DNA of 64,000 nt from Blautia schinkii DSM 10518. GTDB taxonomy: Bacteria; Bacillota; Clostridia; Lachnospirales; Lachnospiraceae. The translations under genes were made by a program, and so were the position numbers. The first letter of the stretch is position 1, and each line of letters starts with the position of its first letter. Location of the stretch: positions 1 through 64,000 of the forward strand of contig JNKJ01000019.1 of NCBI GenBank assembly GCA_000702025.1, read 5' to 3'. The notes under the pieces were generated by a model. The model was not told where the DNA came from. It did not search any database and worked only from the letters and a program-made list of their open reading frames with translations. Shown one piece after another: positions 1 through 9,194 of this stretch.

Positions 1-44
1 CGCAGTATCAGCATCTGCTCATTGGTAAAGGGTTTTCTGCTCAT
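1..44 (-). CDS. Start of an unidentified protein, cut by the window edge
   Basis: Only the first 14 codons are visible (MSRKPFTNEQMLIL). A good ribosome-binding site (AGGAGG, seven bases before the ATG) shows that this is a real start. The beginning resembles the helix-turn-helix N-termini of some transposase-like or hypothetical proteins in Clostridia, but 14 residues are too few for a call. It is transcribed away from the lysozyme gene to its right. Confidence 0.5.
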   Translation of the reverse strand, partial: MSRKPFTNEQMLIL

Positions 45-392
45 GATATTCCTCCTATTGTTCTTGATCTAAGAATACCATAGGGACGGTGGATATGTCT
101 AAAGAAAACAGGGCCGGGGCAGAACTCCGTGGGGCCAGTCCAAAAAACCGGGTACATCTGCAGAGGGTGTACATTATAAGGGGACGGGAATGCAGGGGGA
201 TGTTTAGATTTAAGGGTCAGACGAGAAGGTCTGTCTAAAGAGAGGGGCCCCCCACTTTTCAATGTGTCCACACTTATGGGTACATTATACTCTTCCTCTC
301 CCTCAATCTCCACTACTTACCACTCTACTACTCTTTCCCGCACATTGCGTCACAGACAAAAAATACTGCCTGGACAATGCCAGGCAGTGCAA
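45..392. other. Non-coding gap with terminator and possible repeat relic
   Basis: No convincing gene lies here; the open frames have no ribosome-binding site and no recognisable product. The right end holds the lysozyme terminator. Bases 175-262 contain stretches like the two outer ends of the six-copy repeat family: AAGGGGACGGGAATG near 179-193 and AGGGGCCCCCC near 242-252. Between them is a short unrelated stem-loop (CAGAC/GTCTG) rather than the conserved core. This may be a decayed or deleted copy, but the match is weak. Confidence 0.35.
355..390 (-). terminator. Terminator of the GH25 lysozyme gene
   Basis: On the minus strand a nine-base-pair stem (ACTGCCTGG/CCAGGCAGT, 365-388) with a six-base loop is followed by a T run. 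It lies directly after the lysozyme stop codon, as expected for an intrinsic terminator. Confidence 0.85.
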
Positions 393-1991
393 TTATTTCT
401 TGTATTGCTTGGTACACACTCCGTTTTTATTAAACACGGAAACCACACCTTTGCCGCTTGTGAGTGTGATATTCTCTGCACGCACACCGGACCCCTGCGT
501 GTTTCCATTGTAGAAATAATACTTCTTCCCGTTAATAGTGTGCCAGCCCTTGTAGGCGCGGCCGTTTTTGTCGAAATAATAGGTGTTTGTTTTTCCATTC
601 TCCTTTATCTTTAGGAAACCGTTGGAAAAACGAACGCCGTCGCTGCCCAGGTAGAATATATTTCCATCCTTATGAATCAGCTTCTTATTTCTGTACATAT
701 ATGCATCCTTGGCGTCAAAATAGTAATACTTGCCGTCAATCTTGCGGAACCCTTTTACCGCGTAACCGTTAGAACCCATGTAATAGCGCTTATTCTCCCA
801 GTCAATCCACTGGTTGCTTACCCGGGCGCCTTCTTCATCCAGATAACAGGTATTCTGTTTGGAAGAGGTCAAAAGCACATCCTTATAAAGATAGCCTTTG
901 GCGCTGTTAAAGTAATAATATTTACCATCTATTTTCTGCCATCCGGTTACTTTCTCATCATTTACATAATAAAAAGTTTTTCCGTCCTCTTCTGCCCAGC
1001 CATTTTTGCCTGTATTTACATTCGCATTGCCATTTCCACTTCCACTTTCATTGCTGCTGATGTCAGGCTTCGCGGACGGGCTGTAGGTGGAAACCGGCTG
1101 CCAGCGCGGGCTGATTTTCTTCGTATAATCCACAAAGCCGAAATCCACATCAATATTGTTTGCCTTAGGAATACCGTCGATAAGGCCTTTCGTGGGATTG
1201 AGCGCGCCACCGCCGTCACCGTCCGTGGCCTGCCAGATTGTATAATTATAGCTGGCTTTTGACGGAGCGTTTATGGTGTCACCGTATCGTGCGATCCATA
1301 CATCCAGACCGCCGAGCAGGCTCCAGTCCACATAATTGTCATACCAATATGTATTACAATAAACCATTGGGTAATATCCGGCCTTGCGCACTTCGTTGCA
1401 GAAAGTCAGCGCAAGCTGTGAAATCTTCTTTGGAGAAAGCTTACTCATATTTGCGTATTCCAGATCGAACACCACGGGATAGGAAACCTTATAGCCTTTC
1501 ATCTTATTGATGGCAAGCTTCGCTTCTGCCAACGCCATGTTATTGGTGGTTGCAAGACTGTACACATAGGTGCCCACCGGAACTCCGGCAGCCTCAGCCT
1601 GCGCCATGTTGTAATCATAGGTCTTATCTAAATATCCTGTACCATATGCAATGCGGACAAACGCATAATCAACGTCAGAATTTTTCACTTTCTGCCAATT
1701 GATAGTGCCCTGATGCTCAGAAACGTCGATACCTCTGGTAATAGCTCCGGGTATCTTCTTTCCGCTTCCGTTATAGCACACGCCGTCTATTTTCTTCCAG
1801 GCTTTAGGGCTCACCTTCGCTGCCCGGAGCAAAGGCGCTTCATCGTCTGAGGAAACCCGCTCCTCTTCCGCGACAGTCTGCCACCGCTCATAGACATCCG
1901 CATTGACCGTCAGAGCAGAACCAGCCACACTCCCTGTGCCAAACACCGCAGCCAACGCGGCAACAGCAAGCCACTTTCTCCATTTCTTCAT
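393..1991 (-). CDS. Secreted GH25 lysozyme with cell-wall-binding repeats
   Basis: A secreted muramidase expected to cut the glycan strands of peptidoglycan. A signal peptide covers about residues 1-31. The GH25 domain spans roughly 85-295, with the family's acidic motifs DVSEHQG (89-95) and DLEYA (176-180). From about residue 325 to the end there are repeated Gly-Trp/Tyr-Tyr-Phe modules (GWQKIDGKYYYF type) of the choline-binding/CW_binding_1 kind, which hold such enzymes on wall polymers. The ATG follows GAGAGG. The next gene upstream, an L,D-transpeptidase, has the same repeats, so the two proteins probably share a wall ligand. The ligand, choline or another, cannot be read from the sequence. 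Confidence 0.93.
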   Translation of the reverse strand: MKKWRKWLAVAALAAVFGTGSVAGSALTVNADVYERWQTVAEEERVSSDDEAPLLRAAKVSPKAWKKIDGVCYNGSGKKIPGAITRGIDVSEHQGTINWQKVKNSDVDYAFVRIAYGTGYLDKTYDYNMAQAEAAGVPVGTYVYSLATTNNMALAEAKLAINKMKGYKVSYPVVFDLEYANMSKLSPKKISQLALTFCNEVRKAGYYPMVYCNTYWYDNYVDWSLLGGLDVWIARYGDTINAPSKASYNYTIWQATDGDGGGALNPTKGLIDGIPKANNIDVDFGFVDYTKKISPRWQPVSTYSPSAKPDISSNESGSGNGNANVNTGKNGWAEEDGKTFYYVNDEKVTGWQKIDGKYYYFNSAKGYLYKDVLLTSSKQNTCYLDEEGARVSNQWIDWENKRYYMGSNGYAVKGFRKIDGKYYYFDAKDAYMYRNKKLIHKDGNIFYLGSDGVRFSNGFLKIKENGKTNTYYFDKNGRAYKGWHTINGKKYYFYNGNTQGSGVRAENITLTSGKGVVSVFNKNGVCTKQYKK

Positions 1992-2094
1992 AATAACCTC
2001 TCTCTTCCATATATTACCAAATGCTTCGTTTTTATTAAGGATTTGTTACATCTTTTATTATACATGGATATAATGAGAAATTCAAGAAATTTGT

Positions 2095-2127
2095 TATAAA
2101 AATGCCCCCCGGTTTCCCGGAGGGCAG
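2095..2127 (-). terminator. Terminator of the L,D-transpeptidase gene
   Basis: A GC-rich stem (minus strand GCCCTCCGG/CCGGGGGGC, 2103-2126) is followed by ATTTTTAT just downstream of the transpeptidase stop codon. It separates that gene from the lysozyme gene. Confidence 0.85.
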
Positions 2128-2152
2128 ATGATAGCCTTAAAGTTTATTAAAA

Positions 2153-4684
2153 TTAAATTGCAGGATCTGTTGGGTCATAACCGCCACCTTTATATTTCAC
2201 AAGTGCCCGGCGGCCCAAAGGACCTTTCATGGCTTCGTTGGCATTATAGGTACCATCGAAGATTTTAATTCTTGCTCCGTTGCAGTTATCATATACCCAC
2301 TTGGCATCTGCCACACAAGCTCTGATACATCCATGTGATGCCGGATTGCCAAGCTTGTTATACTCTGCAACAGGAAGATTGTGGTTGTTCATCTGTGGGC
2401 TGGCTACGGAGTGAACGAAAATACCTCCCTGCCCTGCTAAGTAAACATGTGTGCCGTACTGTCCCCAGGACGGTCCCATCAATGGCTGCCATCTGGCACT
2501 GCGTTGAAGTGTATATTCTCCCCACGGCGTATCCATTCCCGGAAGACCGACGGAAACGCGGATTGTTTTTACAGGCACGGTACGGCTTGAATCGTAAACA
2601 GTCATTACACCGTTTACACGGTCAACCGTAACATAATATGGTCCCCTATAAACAGAAGTCAAATCATTCCTTCTGTAACCGTTTTTATCAAAATAATAAC
2701 GCAGTCCATCGATTACCTTTGATGTATTCTTAACAAATCCTGTCCCATCCGGATTTATATATTTGACCTGGTTATTCGCATTGCTGGTGATAACCCATCC
2801 TGTACAGAACTTACCGTTTGCATCAAGGTAACCATTTACATTACCCCTTTTCACAAAAGCATTTGTCTTGGCCGTGAAATCGCCCTGGAAATAATAATAA
2901 TTTCCATCAATCTTTTTCCATCCGCTCTTATGAAGAACACCGTTACTCTGTGCGTAATACCATTTCTTTTTATACGAAATCCAAGTACTCTTAAAGAGAG
3001 AGCCTCTGTGTGTCGTGGAATTGGAAACCATGAAGAAGTAGGTCTTACCATCCACCTCAGTCACTCCGCTGGCAAGCTGCCCGTTCGGCTTAAAGTAACC
3101 GCCCTGTGCCCATTTGTCAACGTAGTGATTTCCGCTGCTGCTGAAATAGAACCAGCCATACATCTTGCCGTTGGTGTTGGTGACTTTCTGCCACCCCTTC
3201 TTCTCGACCACCTTGCCTGCAGTACCGCCGAAATAATAGAAGCGGTTACCTGCACCTTTACAGCGGTGCCAGCAATTTTTCCAATTTACGCGTTTCCCGT
3301 TTTTGTCAAAATAATATCTCGCGTTGTTATACTTTACAAGCTTTTCCTTATATACACGGCCGTATTTGTCAGTACAATAATAAGCATTGTTGGATGCCTT
3401 TTTCATAGTACCTTTGAGTATGTAGCCGTCAGCGGATAACAGGAACGTATAGTCGCCCATCACACTGACATCCAGTCTGGTTGCCACGATTCCGCGCTCG
3501 TATAATGTACCGTTGCCTTTGTAATAAAGCCACTGGTCGCCTTTACTTGTATCTTTACAATACCAGCCGCCGCGGAACATTTCTCCTGGAATGCCTTTTT
3601 CATTTAACGTCTCTTTAAAATAGTATTTACCAGGTGTCTTGACATCTGTAAGCTCATACTCACCTACCAGAGGAGTACCGTTTTCGTCCAGATAGTAATA
3701 TGAGCCTCCTATGCCGTAATATCCGGAATATTTGCCGTTAGCCAGATTGATTTCCTTAAGCTCCGCCATTGATAGGAACTTACCGGCAGCATCATAATAT
3801 CGGAAAGTTGTTCCCGTCCACAGCCAGTATTTCAGCTTAAGCTGGCCTAGATCAGAGGTCACAGGTGTACACACGGTATTATTACCCTCTGTATCATATT
3901 CCTGATAAAGCTCTGCCACACTGCTGTCTGTATAGTAAAATTCTTCTTCCGTTTCAAGACTGTAGCCCGGTGTTCCCGGTTTCATCATGGACTGCCCGGT
4001 AATCATTACACCCTCTGCATCAAACAGATAGTAGCCTGCATTTCCGTTATGAGCGACAGTATCCGTAGACGGTGCGCTTTTGTCGGTAACTGTCTTAATA
4101 TAGACGATTCCGTCTGCAGCCGTATAGTATGTGTCGGAAGTTTTGTGAAGTTTATATTTACCACTGCCGGCTTCTGTCTCTTCCCAATCAGTTTTATTTA
4201 CCTCAGTAGAAACAGTTGCGAACGCTGTGAGCAAACCGTCATCAGCACTGGAAAACACATCTATCTCTTCCGTACCGTCGCCGAATGGGTCCTCTACTTC
4301 TTGTTTGTCAGGATTCTCCGGCACAAACAGGTCCACATCATCAGGAAGACCGTCGCCGTTGTTGTCAGGGTTTTCAGAGTCATCCGGTGTTACCGTTACA
4401 TCCGGTGTTGGAGTCACCTCGTCCGGCGTTGGTGTCACTTCATCCGGCACAGGTGTCACATCTGTAGGTATGTCGATTTCACCAGACACATCACCCGGCT
4501 CTGCAGCCTGTCCATTGTCTGCCGGAACCTGGTTGAAATCATCACCACTGGTAAAATCGTCCAAAGACTGTGCTGCCACAGTGTCTCCGGATGCCTGAGA
4601 GTCAAATACAGCAGCCCCGGTCTCAAGCACGGTCGCCAAACATAAGGTCAAACTCAACAAGACTGCCACTACTCTTTTCTTCAC
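2153..4684 (-). CDS. L,D-transpeptidase (YkuD) with wall-binding repeats
   Basis: A secreted enzyme predicted to make 3-3 peptidoglycan crosslinks or attach proteins to the wall. The start is GTG, seven bases after AGGAGG. A signal peptide covers about 1-28, followed by an Asp/Pro/Thr-rich linker (about 40-145) with repeated TPDEVTP units. Many choline-binding-type repeats follow (about 170-665), and a C-terminal YkuD domain covers about 680-830. The catalytic histidine region IFVHS and the Cys motif SHGCIRAC are both present, so the domain looks active. The protein is long for the family because of the repeat array. It lies 70 bases downstream of the HPr gene and upstream of a lysozyme with the same repeat type. 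Confidence 0.93.
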   Translation of the reverse strand: MKKRVVAVLLSLTLCLATVLETGAAVFDSQASGDTVAAQSLDDFTSGDDFNQVPADNGQAAEPGDVSGEIDIPTDVTPVPDEVTPTPDEVTPTPDVTVTPDDSENPDNNGDGLPDDVDLFVPENPDKQEVEDPFGDGTEEIDVFSSADDGLLTAFATVSTEVNKTDWEETEAGSGKYKLHKTSDTYYTAADGIVYIKTVTDKSAPSTDTVAHNGNAGYYLFDAEGVMITGQSMMKPGTPGYSLETEEEFYYTDSSVAELYQEYDTEGNNTVCTPVTSDLGQLKLKYWLWTGTTFRYYDAAGKFLSMAELKEINLANGKYSGYYGIGGSYYYLDENGTPLVGEYELTDVKTPGKYYFKETLNEKGIPGEMFRGGWYCKDTSKGDQWLYYKGNGTLYERGIVATRLDVSVMGDYTFLLSADGYILKGTMKKASNNAYYCTDKYGRVYKEKLVKYNNARYYFDKNGKRVNWKNCWHRCKGAGNRFYYFGGTAGKVVEKKGWQKVTNTNGKMYGWFYFSSSGNHYVDKWAQGGYFKPNGQLASGVTEVDGKTYFFMVSNSTTHRGSLFKSTWISYKKKWYYAQSNGVLHKSGWKKIDGNYYYFQGDFTAKTNAFVKRGNVNGYLDANGKFCTGWVITSNANNQVKYINPDGTGFVKNTSKVIDGLRYYFDKNGYRRNDLTSVYRGPYYVTVDRVNGVMTVYDSSRTVPVKTIRVSVGLPGMDTPWGEYTLQRSARWQPLMGPSWGQYGTHVYLAGQGGIFVHSVASPQMNNHNLPVAEYNKLGNPASHGCIRACVADAKWVYDNCNGARIKIFDGTYNANEAMKGPLGRRALVKYKGGGYDPTDPAI

Positions 4685-4754
4685 AATATTTCCTCCTATT
4701 TTACATTGCGCCTGCTCCGTTATTTGGAACAGGGTAAATCAATTGTTACCCTTC

Positions 4755-5018
4755 TTATTCTCCCAGTCCGCTTTGAATCGCGCCGACCAGAGCATTCAAT
4801 GCCTCATTCTCGTCAACGCCCTCGCAGACCAGTTCGATTTCATCCCCACATTTTACACATGCCCCCAGCACGCTTAATACACTTTTAGCATTGGCGGTGC
4901 CACCGTCAAAGGAAAAAGTTATCAGGGATTTATACTTCATCGCTTCCTTACACAAGATTCCTGCAGGACGCAGGTGAAGACCTGTTGGATTTTTCACCGT
5001 TACCTTTTGACTGATCAT
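4755..5018 (-). CDS. ptsH: HPr phosphocarrier protein
   Basis: An 87-residue HPr, the small carrier that passes phosphate from enzyme I to sugar-specific PTS enzymes. His15 sits in TGLHLRPAG, the phosphate-accepting site. Ser46 sits in NAKSVLSV, the HPr-kinase site used for carbon catabolite control in Firmicutes. Both are intact, so this is a true HPr rather than Crh, which lacks the histidine. The ATG follows GAGAGG. It lies 15 bases after cdaR in an apparent operon with the c-di-AMP synthesis genes, and no enzyme I gene follows. Linkage to cdaAR is not the Bacillus arrangement, where glmM follows cdaR. Confidence 0.95.
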   Translation of the reverse strand: MISQKVTVKNPTGLHLRPAGILCKEAMKYKSLITFSFDGGTANAKSVLSVLGACVKCGDEIELVCEGVDENEALNALVGAIQSGLGE

Positions 5019-5033
5019 TGATATACCTCTCCC

Positions 5034-6347
5034 CTATTTTTCACTTTCTTCTGCCACACTGGAAACCTCAGAAATCTTTACATCTGTGGTTACATCCTCC
5101 ACTAACTCGTATCCCTTTGGTAAGATGATGTCCACCGGCACCTCATAGCTGCCTTCTTCCTTGTCCTTTAAATCAATGACGGCCCTAATCTTGCTTTCAT
5201 CGAAATCTTCCATGCTTCCGTCCACAGCCTTAACGCGGACTTCCACTTTGGCCGAATCAAAAGTCACCTGTAAATCGTCAGGCGGATTCTTGACCTCGAT
5301 TTCATTGGTCGCCAGCTCGTACGCATGACTGCCTATCGGAAGGATGTTTACTTTCACCCATACATCCTCACTTGTATTGCTGGTCAGCTTCAAGCCTTCG
5401 GAAAGCATATCCGTGAGATTTATTTTAATTTCCATATCTGTATCTCTTCCGGAGATATCGATGTTCTCCTCGGGAATCCAGATAGAATTGTCTATTTTTC
5501 TCAGCTCCTCCAGCGCTTCCTCTGTGCCGGCAACACTCACTGTCTCCGGTATCGTGGTAATACTGTCCACCATATAACCTTCCGCAGGCTGGCCCTGATA
5601 GCCCACTGCCACGATCTTCACATCTGTGCGCACCTTCCAAAGCTTAAGACTCACGGTGACCTTACCGTTATTATCAATTCTTAAATTGTTCATCTCACTG
5701 TCCAGGAGTACTTCTTCATTTTTGTCAAAAATAGTGAGACTATATTCCCCTACAATATCCTGTGTTTTACCTTCCACTTCCCTACTGATATCTACATTTA
5801 CTTTATCTATTTTATTCACTAGGGACTTCGGTCCTGTAATCTTGATTTTCTCAGGATATGTGGTCCTGGTTCCAATCTCATAGCCCTTGCCCGGCTTGGC
5901 ATCACCCAGATTCACATTTACCGGAAACTCCTGTGTTTCCTTTTCCTCAAGATGGACGCTCAGGTTCTGCGGAGTAACTTTAATATACTCCTGAAGAATC
6001 GTAGGGTAATTCGGAAGGGTGGCCACAATAGGCACCATTACCGGGTCTGTATCCAGACTTACCGCCTGCTGAAGGTCAGCCGCCGCATGGATGTCAGACT
6101 CTCTGATCTTATCCAGAGTTTTACGCTTTCCAGTGATCAGTACGCGCACAGACTCCTGGTCCTTTTCACGCAGAGGCATTTTTCCATCGTCCTCCACGTA
6201 TTCTTTATTCACAAGCTCCACATTTGTGACCGTGTAGGGTCTGGTCACAATGGGATTGTCAATATTTACCACAATCAGCCACACTAAAATGGCGACCGCA
6301 ACAGACATAATCTTTAAAGGGATGTTCTCAGTCAGCTTTCTCTTCAT
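5034..6347 (-). CDS. cdaR: YbbR-domain regulator of c-di-AMP cyclase (CdaR)
   Basis: A 437-residue membrane-anchored protein with one N-terminal transmembrane helix (about 12-29). The extracytoplasmic part appears to hold four YbbR-like beta domains, with repeated VNV/VSL strands and lines such as PETVSVAGTEEALEEL and PEKIKITGPKSL. CdaR binds and modulates the diadenylate cyclase CdaA. The gene overlaps the end of cdaA by 20 bases, which implies coupled translation and supports the assignment. The C-terminus is a charged tail. Confidence 0.92.
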   Translation of the reverse strand: MKRKLTENIPLKIMSVAVAILVWLIVVNIDNPIVTRPYTVTNVELVNKEYVEDDGKMPLREKDQESVRVLITGKRKTLDKIRESDIHAAADLQQAVSLDTDPVMVPIVATLPNYPTILQEYIKVTPQNLSVHLEEKETQEFPVNVNLGDAKPGKGYEIGTRTTYPEKIKITGPKSLVNKIDKVNVDISREVEGKTQDIVGEYSLTIFDKNEEVLLDSEMNNLRIDNNGKVTVSLKLWKVRTDVKIVAVGYQGQPAEGYMVDSITTIPETVSVAGTEEALEELRKIDNSIWIPEENIDISGRDTDMEIKINLTDMLSEGLKLTSNTSEDVWVKVNILPIGSHAYELATNEIEVKNPPDDLQVTFDSAKVEVRVKAVDGSMEDFDESKIRAVIDLKDKEEGSYEVPVDIILPKGYELVEDVTTDVKISEVSSVAEESEK

Positions 6348-7212
6348 GTTTCACTCTCCCCTTCAGCAAATGCCGCAATTTCTTATTGTCAAGCACCTTC
6401 TTATTCTGCGCCTTAACCAAAGCATCTCTTAACTGGGAACTGGTAAGACTTCGGGTAAGCCGTCCGTCCTTGGCAATGGATACATGCCCTGTTTCCTCAG
6501 AGACAATAATAGTCAGGGAGTCGCTGACTTCGCTGATTCCCACTCCGGCCCTGTGCCGGGTGCCAAGCTGTTTACTCAGCTCCATATTGTCGGACAGAGG
6601 CAGATAACAGGTTGCCGCAACAATACGGTTTCCTCTCACAATCACCGCGCCGTCATGAAGCGGGGTATTGTGTTCGAAAATATTGATCAAAAGCTGGCTG
6701 GTGAGCACCGCGTCCACGTTAATCCCCGTACGCTCGTATTCGGTAAGCTTAATCTCCTGCTCAATAACAATGAGCGCACCTGTCTTGACCTCTCCCATAT
6801 CGAAACAGGCTTTCACCAGTTCGTTAATGGTCTTGTCAGTAAAACGCTCCTTCACTTCCTTTCCTGTGTCAAAAGGAATGAGCGCTGCCATAATCCTTTT
6901 CTGTCCAAGCTGCTCCAGAACCTTTCGCAGCTCAGGCTGGAAAATGATGATAACACCGATGATCAACACATTCGCCAGATTTGACACCATCCAGAGAATG
7001 GTATTCATTTTGAAGATATAGGCCACCAGGATGAACACCAAAACCACCAGAATACCTTTAAGCAGCGTATAGGCACGGGTAAATTTAATCCACACCATGA
7101 ACTGATAAACAAAAAATGAAATCAGAGCTATTTCTATGATATCAATAATGCCGATGCTGGGAAGGGCAATTTTTGACAGATACCCGGACAGCATACTCGC
7201 AATATCCTGCAT
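6328..7212 (-). CDS. cdaA: Diadenylate cyclase CdaA (c-di-AMP synthase)
   Basis: Joins two ATP molecules into cyclic di-AMP, the second messenger that controls potassium, osmolyte balance and wall stress in Firmicutes. Three N-terminal transmembrane helices (about 23-40, 50-68, 72-92) precede the DAC domain (about 105-270). Both catalytic signatures are intact: DGA at 187-189 and RHR at 219-221 (GTRHRAGVG). The length of 294 is slightly above the usual ~273. It leads directly into cdaR and follows two uncharacterised membrane-protein genes on the same strand, 32 bases downstream of the nearer one. Confidence 0.96.
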   Translation of the reverse strand: MQDIASMLSGYLSKIALPSIGIIDIIEIALISFFVYQFMVWIKFTRAYTLLKGILVVLVFILVAYIFKMNTILWMVSNLANVLIIGVIIIFQPELRKVLEQLGQKRIMAALIPFDTGKEVKERFTDKTINELVKACFDMGEVKTGALIVIEQEIKLTEYERTGINVDAVLTSQLLINIFEHNTPLHDGAVIVRGNRIVAATCYLPLSDNMELSKQLGTRHRAGVGISEVSDSLTIIVSEETGHVSIAKDGRLTRSLTSSQLRDALVKAQNKKVLDNKKLRHLLKGRVKHEEKAD

Positions 7213-7244
7213 AGTGTTCTCCTTTCTGTATAGTTACTTTTACC

Positions 7245-8342
7245 TTATAAATCTTTTAAAGATTCTTCTAATTTTTTTTCGAAATCTATATCCTCTACAT
7301 CCGGCTTCTGAATTACTGTCGGCACTTCTGGCTCCTTCTCACCTGACTTGGAATCTCCGTGAAAGATGGGATTCGCATATGACACTACATGATCGTCCAT
7401 CTTTTTCTCCTCACGCAGAGGTTCGGCATTAATCTTTTTAATGCTTCTCTCAGAGGTAGCAACGGATGCTTTAGGAACAGCTTTCACATAGTAGTAATAT
7501 TCGTCGTCCTCATACTCCAGCCTCTCTGTGCGGCTGTAATCCCCGCCGAACACAAAGAATTCCAGGATAATCCCCACAAGCACGGAAATCACCGTATACA
7601 CGATAAGCGGAACCATGGCGATGGTCACATTAAAGTAAAAACCACCTGCCAGCATGATGAATACATAGGTCACTCCTCCGGCAATGATCGCAATCCTCCA
7701 AGCATAATCAAAGGAGCGGGTGCGGATGAGATTTACAAGCAGAATGACCAGGATAAAGGCCACCACAGTGATCCACATGCCCCAGTTCTGCACAAGGCCG
7801 TCAGCCATAAGCTTAAGCTTCTCCGTAAGCTCAACATCCGGATTCTGCAGTGTCTTTGACTGAGCGCGCAGGAAACGGATAAAGTAAAAGATGATCACAC
7901 CGCAGCCTGCCGGAAGCGCAGAAAGCGGATTACTCAAAAGCCCGCTGCCAATCGGCAGAAGCACAGGCACATTAAACCCAAAAGAGAGGGGTGTGAACAC
8001 CAGCACGATATTCTTACCCGCGCTGAAACGCAGAAAAAGAATCGTCATAAAGAGAATGAGCACCAGCATAAATGCCGCTACTTCAATCCCAAGTGCATAG
8101 CAATGCCCCACCATCAATACAAACCCACAGAAAATCATCACTGCTGAGGGAAGAATCGAGCAGATCAGCGCTAAAATCAGGATTACAAAAATATTGTCAA
8201 GCTGGCTCATATATCCCATATTGGCATTTATCCATATAAAATATACTAATGCCACAGCAAATTTCAGCACCGGCATAATGTACATTTCATACTGACCGTA
8301 CAGGTTCTTTATCTTCTGCTTAAATTCCAATAATGCTGTCAT
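7245..8342 (-). CDS. Uncharacterised polytopic membrane protein
   Basis: A 365-residue protein with about eight to ten hydrophobic segments between residues 20 and 270 and a charged cytoplasmic tail (270-365) rich in Glu, Lys and Asp. I do not recognise a family. Its start overlaps the stop of the 144-residue gene upstream (ATGA), and cdaA follows after 32 bases, so it is probably co-expressed with c-di-AMP synthesis. A transport or envelope role is only a guess from the topology and neighbours. Confidence 0.8.
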   Translation of the reverse strand: MTALLEFKQKIKNLYGQYEMYIMPVLKFAVALVYFIWINANMGYMSQLDNIFVILILALICSILPSAVMIFCGFVLMVGHCYALGIEVAAFMLVLILFMTILFLRFSAGKNIVLVFTPLSFGFNVPVLLPIGSGLLSNPLSALPAGCGVIIFYFIRFLRAQSKTLQNPDVELTEKLKLMADGLVQNWGMWITVVAFILVILLVNLIRTRSFDYAWRIAIIAGGVTYVFIMLAGGFYFNVTIAMVPLIVYTVISVLVGIILEFFVFGGDYSRTERLEYEDDEYYYYVKAVPKASVATSERSIKKINAEPLREEKKMDDHVVSYANPIFHGDSKSGEKEPEVPTVIQKPDVEDIDFEKKLEESLKDL

Positions 8343-8773
8343 TTTTTATATCCTCCTGATGTTCCCCGGCCTGCTGTCTTTTTCTCTTCGCGTCCGTAGA
8401 TTTTACTGAGCTTGGTCAGGTCCGCGTAGTATTCCTTGACACTTTTCTTGGCGCGTCTGTATCTGATGGAATACTGGATATAAGTCAGCACCGTATATGC
8501 CGCAAGTACGATCAGATATCCTACGAGAATATAGATTCCCATTTTTACCAGGTCCATCTTGTGGATATTATTCATCAGAAAATCCGCAAAATATGCCGCA
8601 ACACCAACCAAAAGCAGCACGTAGCCGATGGTCACCAAAAAGAAGTTTTTGATGAGCGCCAGGCCGATATAATCACTTCTGTAAAACTTACTGACCGGAA
8701 GGTATTTCCTACCCTCACCGTGTTCGTACATGGCGAGTTTATTCATTACCTTTACCTTTTCTTCGTTTAACAT
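8339..8773 (-). CDS. Small uncharacterised membrane protein
   Basis: A 144-residue protein with two strong membrane segments (about 45-65 and 77-98) and a basic C-terminus (RYRRAKKSVKEYY, then KKTAGRGTSGGYKK). No known family is recognised. It is the first gene of the run leading to cdaA, cdaR and ptsH and overlaps the next gene by four bases. Its upstream region contains repeat copies A and B rather than another gene, so the operon promoter should lie near 8780-8880. Confidence 0.78.
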   Translation of the reverse strand: MLNEEKVKVMNKLAMYEHGEGRKYLPVSKFYRSDYIGLALIKNFFLVTIGYVLLLVGVAAYFADFLMNNIHKMDLVKMGIYILVGYLIVLAAYTVLTYIQYSIRYRRAKKSVKEYYADLTKLSKIYGREEKKTAGRGTSGGYKK

Positions 8774-8880
8774 AAATTACTCCTCATAATCACATTTCTT
8801 AGAGCTGGAAATAATCATACAGGTTAATTGTATCATATATCAACATGCATGAAAAGTGTTTTTTTGCTGTGGGAAGGGGG

Positions 8881-9170
8881 AAGGGGGTCCCCTGGAATGT
8901 TGTTGTACGGCTATGAGAAGTGAATGGGGCGCGGAGGCAGTGGCTGGGGGGATGCTGATGCTCGCTTCCCTTCAACTAAATGCCAACTGCGACTAAGCCG
9001 CTCACGAAGAGCGTTCGCGCCTAAGTCTTAGTAGGCATTGGATTTTCAGGCGCGCTTCCGCAAATCAGCCTCCCCCCAGCCACTGCCTCCGCGCCCCATT
9101 CACTTCTCATAGCCTGCCTCCACATTTCCTCCCCTTCCTGGTGCTTGTTCTTTTCACCGGAAGGTTTCAA
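8881..9170 (+). repeat. Structured repeat, copy A (left half of pair A/B)
   Basis: One of six copies of an unrecognised ~300-bp family. Its inverted arms, 8909-8952 and 9071-9114, are a perfect 44-base-pair match to each other and unlike the arms of other copies. The core (8953-9070) has the family's conserved single-strand motifs CGCTTCCCTTCAACTAA and TGGATTTTCAGGCGCGCTT. Inside lie helix P2 (AATGCC 8979-8984 with GGCATT 9034-9039), a conserved internal loop, helix P3 (from GACTAAG at 8991) and hairpin P4 (ACG/CGT around AAGAG). The outer left end carries GGGGGTCCCC. The right flank carries the weaker shared end with CACCGGAAGG. No open frame is evident. Confidence 0.85.
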
Positions 9171-9194
9171 AAGTGCGGACGCTTCTTATTTCCT

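Noticed and set aside
2335-4645. Plus-strand frames opposite the L,D-transpeptidase
   Set aside because: They mirror the tyrosine/glycine-rich repeats of the real gene, have no family features and no ribosome-binding sites.
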